A stretch of 6,335 nt of DNA from an uncultured Gammaproteobacteria bacterium (GTDB lineage: Bacteria > Pseudomonadota > Gammaproteobacteria > Steroidobacterales > JABDMI01): assembly GCA_938039225.1 (NCBI GenBank), contig CALHVH010000085.1, positions 1 to 6,335 on the forward strand, given 5' to 3'. The notes below the pieces were generated by a model that ran no database searches, had not been told where the DNA came from, and saw nothing but the letters and a program-made list of their open reading frames with translations. Both the position numbers and the translations under genes were made by a program. Positions within the stretch are counted from its first letter, which is position 1. The number at the start of each line of letters is the position of its first letter. Shown here piece after piece: positions 1-5,678 of the stretch.

Positions 1-22
1 GAATCGCAAAGTATGCTGTATT

Positions 23-1207
23 TTAAAGGGAACTGGCTTGTAAAGCTTGATCAATATCAGCAATTATGTCGTCAATATGCTCTAAACCGCAAGAAACACG
101 AATCATATTGTCTGAAATTCCAACAGCCATGCGCTCTTCAATACTTAATTTGGCATGAGTAGTGGAGGCAGGGTGCGTTACGATGCTGCGAGAATCGCCA
201 ATATTTGCTGTAAGTGAACACATCTGAATAGCGTTTAAAAATTGTTGTCCATTATGTAAACTGCCTTTTAGAAAGAAACTAATAATTCCTCCACCCTGGC
301 TCATTTGCTGTGTTGCGATAGCATAATTCGGGTGCGATTTTAGAAAAGGATAAAGTACTCGCTCTACTTTTGGGTGGGCCTCTAAATAAGTCGCTAAGGC
401 TAGGGCGTTACTGGAATGTCTATCCATGCGGACGGCCAGTGTTTCTAGGCTTTTTGACAATACCCAGGCGTTAAAAGGTGATATGGCAGGCCCGGTACTT
501 CTACAAAAAGCATAAATATCGTCTATTAAATTTTGGCGTCCAACAATGATGCCGCCCACAACACGACCTTGTCCATCAATCCATTTAGTCCCGGAATGAA
601 TAACTAAGTCCGCACCAAATCTAATGGGCTTTTGTAGATAAGGAGTAGCAAAACAGTTATCTACAACAAATATTAAGTCATGACGTTTACAAAAATTATA
701 AGCAAATTTCAGATCAACGACTTCCACTCCAGGGTTTGTTGGAGTTTCAAGATAAAGCAGTTTGGTCTTTTCTGTTACCAGCTTATCCCAGGATGCTAAA
801 TCATCAATATCAGCATAACGAGTTTCAATATTCCAACGCGGTAGGATTTTAGTAAATACAGTGTGAGTTGAGCCAAATACTGAGCGGCAAGCTAGTATTT
901 CATCACCACTGTTACAGAGTGCAGCAAAACTGGAAAATACGGCTGCCATTCCTGATGCAGTTGCATAGCCTGCTTCGGCGCCTTCTAACTTGCACATTTT
1001 GTTCACTAATTCATTAGAGTTTGGATTTGAAAAGCGTGAATAAATGAAATCATTATTTTCAGCAGCAAAAGCGGCTCGCATTCTTTCAGCATCATCGTAG
1101 ATAAAGCTTGAGCTTAAATAGAGAGGTACTGAATGTTCTTTTGCAGCGCTAGTGGAAAATTGCGTCCGAATAGCATCGGTTTCGAATTTATTGTTTTTAT
1201 CAGTCAT
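23..1207 (-). CDS. metZ: O-succinylhomoserine sulfhydrylase (MetZ), Cys/Met-metabolism PLP enzyme
   Basis: This is a 394-residue, full-length member of the Cys/Met-metabolism PLP-dependent family. MetZ condenses O-succinylhomoserine with sulfide to make homocysteine in the cytosol, bypassing cystathionine. Visible landmarks are YSRFSNP (56-62), which supplies phosphate-binding and neighbouring-subunit contacts, SGM (85-87), the PLP-pyridine aspartate in VVDNCFATP (Asp183), and the Schiff-base lysine in HSGTKW (Lys208). The DGQGR motif just after the lysine (211-215) is typical of MetZ rather than of MetB or MetC. The family is hard to split by eye, so cystathionine gamma-synthase or an O-acetylhomoserine-using enzyme remains possible. 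The ATG at 1205-1207 has no clear Shine-Dalgarno sequence; it lies 17 nt after the stop of the OsmC gene, so translation may depend on co-transcription with it. Only 22 nt of downstream sequence are in the window and no terminator is seen there. Confidence 0.9.
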   Translation of the reverse strand: MTDKNNKFETDAIRTQFSTSAAKEHSVPLYLSSSFIYDDAERMRAAFAAENNDFIYSRFSNPNSNELVNKMCKLEGAEAGYATASGMAAVFSSFAALCNSGDEILACRSVFGSTHTVFTKILPRWNIETRYADIDDLASWDKLVTEKTKLLYLETPTNPGVEVVDLKFAYNFCKRHDLIFVVDNCFATPYLQKPIRFGADLVIHSGTKWIDGQGRVVGGIIVGRQNLIDDIYAFCRSTGPAISPFNAWVLSKSLETLAVRMDRHSSNALALATYLEAHPKVERVLYPFLKSHPNYAIATQQMSQGGGIISFFLKGSLHNGQQFLNAIQMCSLTANIGDSRSIVTHPASTTHAKLSIEERMAVGISDNMIRVSCGLEHIDDIIADIDQALQASSL

Positions 1208-1224
1208 TTTGATGTTCAGGTAAT

Positions 1225-1650
1225 TTATAACTTCACGGAGTTCAATTCTATTTGATAGCTAATGCTTGAAGTCTTTTCAAGAACCTTGGCTACAGAGCAA
1301 AATTTTTGCATAGAGAGGTCAACCGCTTTTTGAACTTTATTTTTATCAAGCTCACCAGTCAATTTAAATAGAACAGTAATTTCTTTAAACAGTGAATACG
1401 TGTCGAATTCTTGCCTTTCAGCACTTATGTGCATCTCGAGGGAGTCTGCTACCTGTCGTTGTTTGCCTAAAATTAATTGTATATCTATACCACTACAGCC
1501 GCCTAAAGAGGCTAGAAGATTTTGCATGGGTCGAATCCCAAGATTGAGACCTCCAATTTCGGGTGACCCATCTAAATGAACAATTGCCCCATCTTCATTA
1601 TGAGCTATAAAGTGCATAGCGTCATTTTGACGTTTTACAATGATTTCCAT
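1225..1650 (-). CDS. OsmC-family protein (stand-alone thiol-peroxidase fold)
   Basis: A 141-residue cytosolic protein, the normal length for OsmC/Ohr proteins, which reduce organic hydroperoxides through a pair of cysteines. Both expected cysteines are present: Cys52 in LGGCSGIDIQ at the start of the central helix, and Cys118 in KFCSVAKVLEK near the C-terminus. The second motif is more like the YhfA/OsmC-like branch than classic Ohr, so the substrate is uncertain. The ATG at 1648-1650 has only a weak GAG-type ribosome site about 8 nt upstream. The gene is the first of a two-gene unit with metZ, 17 nt away, and is preceded by a candidate promoter with a MetJ-type operator. The sulfur-pathway partner suggests, as inference, a role in protecting or handling thiol or persulfide intermediates, or in peroxide defence when sulfide is assimilated. 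Confidence 0.88.
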   Translation of the reverse strand: MEIIVKRQNDAMHFIAHNEDGAIVHLDGSPEIGGLNLGIRPMQNLLASLGGCSGIDIQLILGKQRQVADSLEMHISAERQEFDTYSLFKEITVLFKLTGELDKNKVQKAVDLSMQKFCSVAKVLEKTSSISYQIELNSVKL

Positions 1651-1675
1651 AGGTATCTCAAATATATATCGGCCG

Positions 1676-1699
1676 AGCAGTATAGCAGTATAGACGTCT
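1676..1699 (-). promoter_or_regulatory. Candidate MetJ operator: three tandem 8-bp met boxes
   Basis: Positions 1692-1699 read AGACGTCT, an exact match to the palindromic met box consensus bound by the methionine repressor MetJ. It is the core of a perfect 10-bp palindrome, TAGACGTCTA (1691-1700). Directly next to it and in the same 8-bp phase are two identical copies of AGCAGTAT (1676-1683 and 1684-1691), each matching the consensus at 5 of 8 positions. Arrays of one strong box with weaker neighbours at 8-bp spacing are the known form of MetJ operators. The site lies about 41 nt upstream of the OsmC start, overlapping a predicted -10 and spacer, and the second gene of the unit is metZ. Whether this organism has metJ cannot be seen here. 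Confidence 0.6.
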
Positions 1700-1714
1700 A
1701 TTTGATACCTGCAA
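1687..1714 (-). promoter_or_regulatory. Candidate sigma-70 promoter for osmC-metZ
   Basis: Read on the minus strand, a TATACT -10 (1687-1692, 5 of 6 to consensus) is preceded after 16 nt by TTGCAG (1709-1714, 3 of 6) as a weak -35. The start point would be near 1680, about 30 nt before the OsmC ATG. The met box fills most of the spacer and overlaps the -10, so a bound repressor would block RNA polymerase. A second TATACT (1679-1684), created by the 8-bp repeat, has no good -35. The -35 is a poor match, so confidence is moderate. Confidence 0.45.
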
Positions 1715-1741
1715 AAACCCTAAAATTCTGGATTTTAGGGT
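1712..1741 (-). terminator. Rho-independent terminator after the PUR-HTH gene
   Basis: A 10-bp perfect inverted repeat (1717-1726 paired with 1732-1741) surrounds a 5-nt loop and, read on the minus strand, is followed by TTTTT (1713-1717). The stem is only moderately GC-rich, with three consecutive G-C pairs at the base. It lies about 40 nt past the stop of the gene at 1781-2293 and abuts the candidate osmC-metZ promoter, so it separates the two transcription units. There is no T-run directly after the stem on the plus strand, so it acts in one direction. Confidence 0.7.
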
Positions 1742-1780
1742 CGGATCTTGCGTTTTTTGAGATTTAGCTAAAGATCTTGC

Positions 1781-2293
1781 TTAAAAGGGCTTACTTGAAA
1801 GAGAATGTTCCTCTAGTAAGCCCTGTTTCATTAATTCAGCGGTAATTGATGGAACGCTTCGATGTAAATTCGCAGCGATGGCAGCAACGGCTTCTCCTTG
1901 CTTGAAGAATTCGGTCACTTTCATTCGATCTTCATCTGACCATCTTAATCCAGAGTTTTTAGGTCGACCATTGCGTTTATTAAGCATTTGCTCGTGCTTA
2001 ATCTCAGCAGGTGTTTTATCGCGAAAACGCCTTTTTTTAGTGTTATTGCGTGGATCCCAGACGATTGTAGAATCAAGATTGGATATTTTTTGCATACTTT
2101 GAGCAAAGGCAGCAGCAAAGTCATTTAATAAATTATTAAAGATTAAGACACACTGTCTTTTACTATTGCCGTCTTCCGATTTACGTGATTCATTGATAGC
2201 TAAATAATAACTTCCATTTTGGCATTGTTTTACATCAAAAAAATAATCACGAGCATTACTGCTCACTTTGGTACTAAATAATTGTTCGTTCAT
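1781..2293 (-). CDS. Predicted nucleic-acid-binding protein: PUR-like domain plus C-terminal helix-turn-helix
   Basis: A 170-residue protein that I recognise only by domain pattern. Residues 5-67 have the look of a single PUR-alpha/DUF3276 repeat: a strand with YFFDVK (17-22), then YYLAINESRK (29-38), an arginine strand and VLIF (49-52), then an amphipathic helix. That fold binds single-stranded DNA or RNA. Residues 82-115 form a very basic linker containing KKRRFR and an AT-hook-like NGRPK. Residues 116-160 resemble a GcrA- or Myb-like helix-turn-helix: W118-S-D-E, then IAANLHRSVPSI and a final GLL. The ATG at 2291-2293 is preferred over the GTG one codon upstream because AAGGA (complement of 2301-2305) lies 7 nt from it. 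A hairpin terminator follows the gene. A cytosolic regulator or nucleoid/RNA-binding role is inferred; its target is unknown. The N-terminal domain could instead be a related PC4-like fold. Confidence 0.75.
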   Translation of the reverse strand: MNEQLFSTKVSSNARDYFFDVKQCQNGSYYLAINESRKSEDGNSKRQCVLIFNNLLNDFAAAFAQSMQKISNLDSTIVWDPRNNTKKRRFRDKTPAEIKHEQMLNKRNGRPKNSGLRWSDEDRMKVTEFFKQGEAVAAIAANLHRSVPSITAELMKQGLLEEHSLSSKPF

Positions 2294-2338
2294 CACAGCA
2301 TCCTTGTTGTGGTTGAGTTAAATGTATCTATTACTAAC

Positions 2339-2356
2339 TCCACATATCTATGTGGA
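2339..2356. promoter_or_regulatory. 18-bp palindrome upstream of the PUR-HTH gene (candidate operator)
   Basis: Two perfect 8-bp arms, TCCACATA (2339-2346) and TATGTGGA (2349-2356), are separated by 2 nt. The element lies about 46 nt upstream of the PUR-HTH start. On the minus strand it directly follows a possible -10, TATATT (2356-2361), whose best -35, TTGATT (2381-2386), is at a too-long 19-nt spacing. There is no T-run after it, so it does not look like a terminator. The size and symmetry suit a dimeric DNA-binding protein, possibly the downstream HTH protein itself. Apart from this and a 10-bp palindrome (2406-2415), nothing else is evident in the 2294-2428 gap, and no convincing terminator for the YCII gene is seen. 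Confidence 0.35.
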
Positions 2357-2428
2357 ATATAAACTGTAGCGTATTTTTAAAATCAATAAGTCTGATGATG
2401 ATGTAAGATTAATCTGATAGTAACTATT

Positions 2429-2914
2429 TTAATTTATAGAAGTTTTCTGAATACTTTTATGTAATTCATTTACCTGCATAAGAGCTGCTGAGCCATAGTA
2501 TTTTGTAAGCTCAACGTTGAAAATTCCTTCAGCAATAGTTGGGTCGTTTTGTATTAAGACTTTAGCTTCTTCAACTGTAGCTACATTTAATATAAATAAC
2601 CCGCGTTTATTTTGGTCCTCAATAAAAGGTCCTGCTAATACTAACTGGCCTTTTTCGGCCATGCTTTCCATATTAGAAAAATGACCTTTGAACAATTCAG
2701 CTCGTTGCTCTTTATCAGTAATGATTTTGTCTTTGGGCCCAGTAAGTAGCGTAACAAAAATATAAGAACGCATTCCATAATCATCAGCCCCAAGTTTGTT
2801 TGCAAGTTCTGAGTTATAAGTGTTTTTCATTTCTTCATTTTTTCCTATTGAAGTGCTTGCACAGGCCGTACAAAGTAAGCTTGTACTGAGTAAAAGTAAA
2901 AAAATTGATTTCAT
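2429..2914 (-). CDS. YCII-domain (YciI-like) putative lipoprotein
   Basis: A 161-residue protein starting at the ATG at 2912-2914. A start 26 codons further upstream is open, but it would overlap the preceding gene and bury the signal peptide, so it is rejected. Residues 1-18 form an export signal: MKS, a hydrophobic run rich in Leu, then LCTAC, with Cys18 as the likely lipidated residue. The -3 residue is Cys, which is unusual for a lipobox, so signal peptidase I cleavage is an alternative. Residues 51-140 match the YCII fold (dimeric ferredoxin-like): YIFVTLLTGP, conserved His78 in GHFSNM, the K-G-Q-L-V-L-A-G-P-F segment (88-97), and DPTIAEGIF (124-132). YCII proteins are generally small cytosolic enzymes or accessory proteins, so an envelope location is notable. 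The gene lies 17 nt after the hydrolase-OsmC gene, probably in one operon; the ribosome site is weak (GGTG). The function is unknown. Confidence 0.8.
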   Translation of the reverse strand: MKSIFLLLLSTSLLCTACASTSIGKNEEMKNTYNSELANKLGADDYGMRSYIFVTLLTGPKDKIITDKEQRAELFKGHFSNMESMAEKGQLVLAGPFIEDQNKRGLFILNVATVEEAKVLIQNDPTIAEGIFNVELTKYYGSAALMQVNELHKSIQKTSIN

Positions 2915-2931
2915 ATTTGCACCAATAATTT

Positions 2932-4158
2932 TTAGGAGTTGATGAGTGTAGTGGTTTTTACACGGCCTTCCAAGCTGCGATGCACAGGACACATATTGGC
3001 AATTTCTACTAAACGATTTTTTTGATCCTTATCTAATTGTCCGGTTACACTAATTGTGCGAATAAATTTATGCGATAGGCGTGTATGTAAAGCCTCGGTA
3101 CTGTTTTTGTCATGGGCAATTCGCTCTTGAGTAACAAGCGTATTAACAGTGTCAAGGGGCCATTTTTTTCTATCCGCATACATGCGTAAAGTCATTGATG
3201 TACATGTGCCCAAGGCTGCGGCAAGCATTTCAAAAGGATCAGGACCTAAGTTTTTCCCGCCCATTGACTTTGGCTCATCGGCTAACCATGAATGAGAATG
3301 CGTATCAATTTGAGTTACGTATTTTTCTTTACCAATTTTAGCGTTTACCTCGCCATGCGCCGGGCGAATTTTTGCAGCTGGTCTATCTTCTGCATCTTCT
3401 TTCAAATACTTAATTGCCCAAGCCGCAAGAACAGAACCTACGTATTCAGCGTCTTTGCGCTTGGTTAACATATGATTGGCATTGTCAAGAGACACAAAGC
3501 TTTTTGGATGTAACGCTTTTGTATATAAGAGCTGAGCATGTTCAATGCTGACTATCTCATCCCAAGGTGAATGAAAAATTAAAATTGCCTTATTAAGATT
3601 ATGTAGAGTTTTTTCTACCTCTTGAGCTTTAAGATTATCAATGAATTGTTTTTTAATAACTAATTCACGACCAGCAAGTTCAACATTGGCCTGTCCAGTT
3701 TCAATAATACATTGCATCTGGTCTTCAATTAGATGGGTAACGTGTTCGGGATCAGCAGGAGAAGCAATAGTGGAAACGGCCATACATTCAGGTATTTGTT
3801 TTGATGCTTCGATAACTGCGGTGCCACCAAGAGAGTGCCCAACTAAAATTTCAGGAGCTTCATAGGTTTCTCGTAAGAAATCGGCTGCGGCAACCAGATC
3901 TTGAACATTCGTGGAAAAATTAGTATCTCCAAATTCTCCACCAGACTGTCCTAAACCAGAAAAATCAAAGCGCAAAACGGCAAAGCCCTCATTTACCATG
4001 GCTCTGGCAATATAAGTACCTGCTTTAGTTTTACGAGTACAGGCAAAACAATGTGCCATTAAGACATACGCAATTGGATTCCCTTGTGAGGGGTATTCTA
4101 AGGAACCGGTTAAAGTGTGATTGGCTTTATTGGTGAAGGTGACAGTTTTACTTTGCAT
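2932..4158 (-). CDS. Bifunctional alpha/beta hydrolase - OsmC fusion protein
   Basis: A 408-residue cytosolic protein with two complete domains. Residues 1-255 form an alpha/beta hydrolase: an oxyanion-region motif AHCFACT (35-41), RFDFSGLGQSGG (63-74), the nucleophile elbow GHSLGG (Ser109), Asp200 in SPWDEIV, and His229 in NANHML, giving a plausible Ser-Asp-His triad. Residues 270-406 form an OsmC domain with its two cysteines, Cys319 in LGTCTSMTLRMYADRKKW and Cys390 in MCPVHRSLEG. This fusion is an established bacterial architecture of about this length, so it is not a sequencing artefact. A natural reading is ester or thioester hydrolysis coupled to peroxide reduction, but the substrate is unknown. 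The ATG at 4156-4158 is backed by AAGG 7 nt upstream. It is divergent from mnmE and is followed after 17 nt by the YCII lipoprotein gene. Confidence 0.9.
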   Translation of the reverse strand: MQSKTVTFTNKANHTLTGSLEYPSQGNPIAYVLMAHCFACTRKTKAGTYIARAMVNEGFAVLRFDFSGLGQSGGEFGDTNFSTNVQDLVAAADFLRETYEAPEILVGHSLGGTAVIEASKQIPECMAVSTIASPADPEHVTHLIEDQMQCIIETGQANVELAGRELVIKKQFIDNLKAQEVEKTLHNLNKAILIFHSPWDEIVSIEHAQLLYTKALHPKSFVSLDNANHMLTKRKDAEYVGSVLAAWAIKYLKEDAEDRPAAKIRPAHGEVNAKIGKEKYVTQIDTHSHSWLADEPKSMGGKNLGPDPFEMLAAALGTCTSMTLRMYADRKKWPLDTVNTLVTQERIAHDKNSTEALHTRLSHKFIRTISVTGQLDKDQKNRLVEIANMCPVHRSLEGRVKTTTLINS

Positions 4159-4243
4159 GATCTGGCCTTAGTATTTATCTTTTAAAGGATTAATATTACT
4201 CTTACTCGACCATTCTATGCAAAGCATTGTTACAATAAGTTTT
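4159..4243. promoter_or_regulatory. Divergent promoter region between hydrolase-OsmC and mnmE
   Basis: This 85-bp AT-rich gap must hold or neighbour the start signals for both flanking genes. For the minus-strand gene a weak pair is visible: TTGCAT (4215-4220 region) and TAATAT, 18 nt apart. No good sigma-70 pair is seen for mnmE. The octamer CTTTGCAT at 4151-4158, which covers the hydrolase start codon, recurs inverted as ATGCAAAG at 4217-4224. Promoter positions are uncertain. Confidence 0.3.
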
Positions 4244-5572
4244 ATGAGTATTCCAGAAGACACAATTGCAGCTATCACTACGCCGCCAGGTAAAGGGGGT
4301 GTAGGTATTGTGCGTGTGTCAGGGGTATTGGCTAAAGAAGTTGCCAAGGCAATAATTGGTAAGGTACCCAAGCCGCGTTATGCTGAATTAAGCTGGTTCA
4401 AAAATGCTGAGCAAGAAATCATCGATAAGGGTATTGTTATTTATTACCCTGGCCCTAATTCTTATACGGGTGAAGATGTATTGGAGTTACAAGGTCATGG
4501 CGGACCTGTGGTAATGCAATTATTACTCCAGGCGGTTATAGCTAATGGAATACGTTTAGCGGAAGCCGGTGAATTTACCCAGCGAGCGTTTCTAAATGAC
4601 AAAATGGATTTAGCACAAGCTGAGGCGGTAGCTGATTTGATAGATTCCGGTTCTGCTCAAGCTGCACGCGCTGCTCTGCGTTCATTACAAGGGGCATTTT
4701 CCGATGTAGTGAATTCTTTGGTCGACCAAACCATAGATCTGCGTGCTTATGTAGAAGCCGCTTTAGATTTTCCAGAAGAAGAAATTGATTTTCTGGCAAC
4801 AGATGAATTAAAACAACGTTTTGATAATCTTAATCAGGAATTTACGGCCTTACAAAAACGTGTACAACAAGGTGCTTTATTGCGCGAAGGCTTAACCGCC
4901 GTAATTATTGGTAAACCAAATGCCGGTAAATCTAGTTTGTTGAATCGATTGGCTGGTTATGATGCGGCGATTGTGACCGATATACCAGGTACCACTAGAG
5001 ATGTGCTAAAAGAGCAAATTATTTTGGATGGCATGCCTTTACACATCATTGATACGGCTGGTTTAAGAGAAAGTAATGACGTGATTGAACTAGAAGGAAT
5101 ACGCCGTGCACATTCAGCACTAGAACTAGCGGACTTGATTATTCAGTTGATAGACATTAATTCCCCTGATGATATTAACGATTTAAATATTGATTCTGAT
5201 TTACCTCGATTAACGGTATTTAATAAAATCGATTTATATAATGAAGATGCAAAAAAATTAAAGGGAGCGGTTTATCTATCCGCAAAAACAGGCTTTGGTT
5301 TTGATACGTTAGTAAAAAAATTGAAAGATATTGTTGGTTTTCAATCGGATGCTGTGAATACCTTAGGAGCAAGAACTCGTCACTTACATGCTCTTAATAA
5401 AGCTGAAGATCATATTAAAATTGCATTTAGTCATCTGACGCTCAGTAAAGCAGGAGAACTCGTGGCTGAAGAGCTGCGTATTGCACAAGATTATCTCAAT
5501 CAAATAACGGGTGAGTTTACGAGTGATGATTTACTCGGAAAAATATTTGGTAGTTTTTGTATTGGTAAATGA
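4244..5572 (+). CDS. mnmE: tRNA uridine-5-carboxymethylaminomethyl(34) GTPase MnmE (TrmE)
   Basis: A complete 442-residue MnmE. With MnmG it forms the complex that installs the cmnm5 group on the wobble uridine U34 of certain tRNAs, using methylene-tetrahydrofolate. The N-terminal folate-binding domain starts with DTIAAITTPPGKGGVGIVRVSG-type sequence (6-27). The inserted G domain carries G1 GKPNAGKS (223-230), G2 TTRD (250-253), G3 DTAG (270-273), G4 NKID (327-330) and G5 SAK (346-348). The C-terminal CIGK (439-442) contains the catalytic cysteine Cys439. The ATG at 4244 is chosen because the protein then begins directly before the conserved folate-domain strand; an in-frame ATG at 4217 would add nine residues with no family support. 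Neither has a strong ribosome site. The gene stands alone on the plus strand, ended by a hairpin terminator. Confidence 0.97.
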   Translation: MSIPEDTIAAITTPPGKGGVGIVRVSGVLAKEVAKAIIGKVPKPRYAELSWFKNAEQEIIDKGIVIYYPGPNSYTGEDVLELQGHGGPVVMQLLLQAVIANGIRLAEAGEFTQRAFLNDKMDLAQAEAVADLIDSGSAQAARAALRSLQGAFSDVVNSLVDQTIDLRAYVEAALDFPEEEIDFLATDELKQRFDNLNQEFTALQKRVQQGALLREGLTAVIIGKPNAGKSSLLNRLAGYDAAIVTDIPGTTRDVLKEQIILDGMPLHIIDTAGLRESNDVIELEGIRRAHSALELADLIIQLIDINSPDDINDLNIDSDLPRLTVFNKIDLYNEDAKKLKGAVYLSAKTGFGFDTLVKKLKDIVGFQSDAVNTLGARTRHLHALNKAEDHIKIAFSHLTLSKAGELVAEELRIAQDYLNQITGEFTSDDLLGKIFGSFCIGK

Positions 5573-5619
5573 GCCGAGTTGAATGACATACGCCCTAAGG
5601 TTAATTTTAGCTAAACAAT

Positions 5620-5665
5620 TTGCAATAAAAAAAGCCGACAAAGTAGTCGGCTTTTTTTATTGCAA
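5620..5665. terminator. Bidirectional rho-independent terminator between mnmE and the DUF4397 gene
   Basis: A perfect 20-bp inverted repeat (5620-5639 paired with 5646-5665) encloses the 6-nt loop AAAGTA. The GC-rich tip GCCGAC/GTCGGC is flanked by seven A on the left and seven T on the right, so each strand shows the stem followed by a T-tract. It begins 47 nt after the mnmE stop and ends 13 nt before the stop of the converging gene, so it can end transcription from both sides. Confidence 0.93.
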
Positions 5666-5678
5666 GTATCAGATTCGC

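Noticed and set aside
1576..1767. Open frame of 63 codons on the plus strand
   Set aside because: It overlaps the start of the OsmC gene, its promoter and the terminator hairpin, shows no family motif, and is best seen as a chance frame.
1878..2102. Open frame of 74 codons on the plus strand
   Set aside because: It is antisense to the HTH and linker part of the PUR-HTH gene, with composition of a shadow frame.
2406..2415. AGATTAATCT palindrome after the YCII gene as a terminator
   Set aside because: All stem pairs but two are A-T, there is no loop and no T-tract follows, so it cannot be supported as a terminator.
2915..2992. A 26-codon upstream extension of the YCII gene
   Set aside because: It would overlap the end of the hydrolase-OsmC gene and place a clear signal peptide in the interior.
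3641..3865. Open frame of 74 codons on the plus strand
   Set aside because: It is antisense to the hydrolase domain around the GHSLGG region, with no recognisable motif.
4217..4243. Nine-codon upstream start for mnmE
   Set aside because: The extra residues lack family support and there is no ribosome site before 4217.
4168..4371. Open frame of 67 codons on the minus strand
   Set aside because: It is antisense to the 5' end of mnmE, and its Pro/Thr/Ile-rich sequence is the complement of the glycine-rich folate motif.
4575..4799. Open frame of 74 codons on the minus strand
   Set aside because: It is antisense to the mnmE coding region and has no family resemblance.
5531..5580. ACTCGG/CCGAGT inverted repeat around the mnmE stop
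   Set aside because: It is only 6 bp with a long spacer, partly inside conserved coding sequence, and a much stronger terminator lies just downstream.
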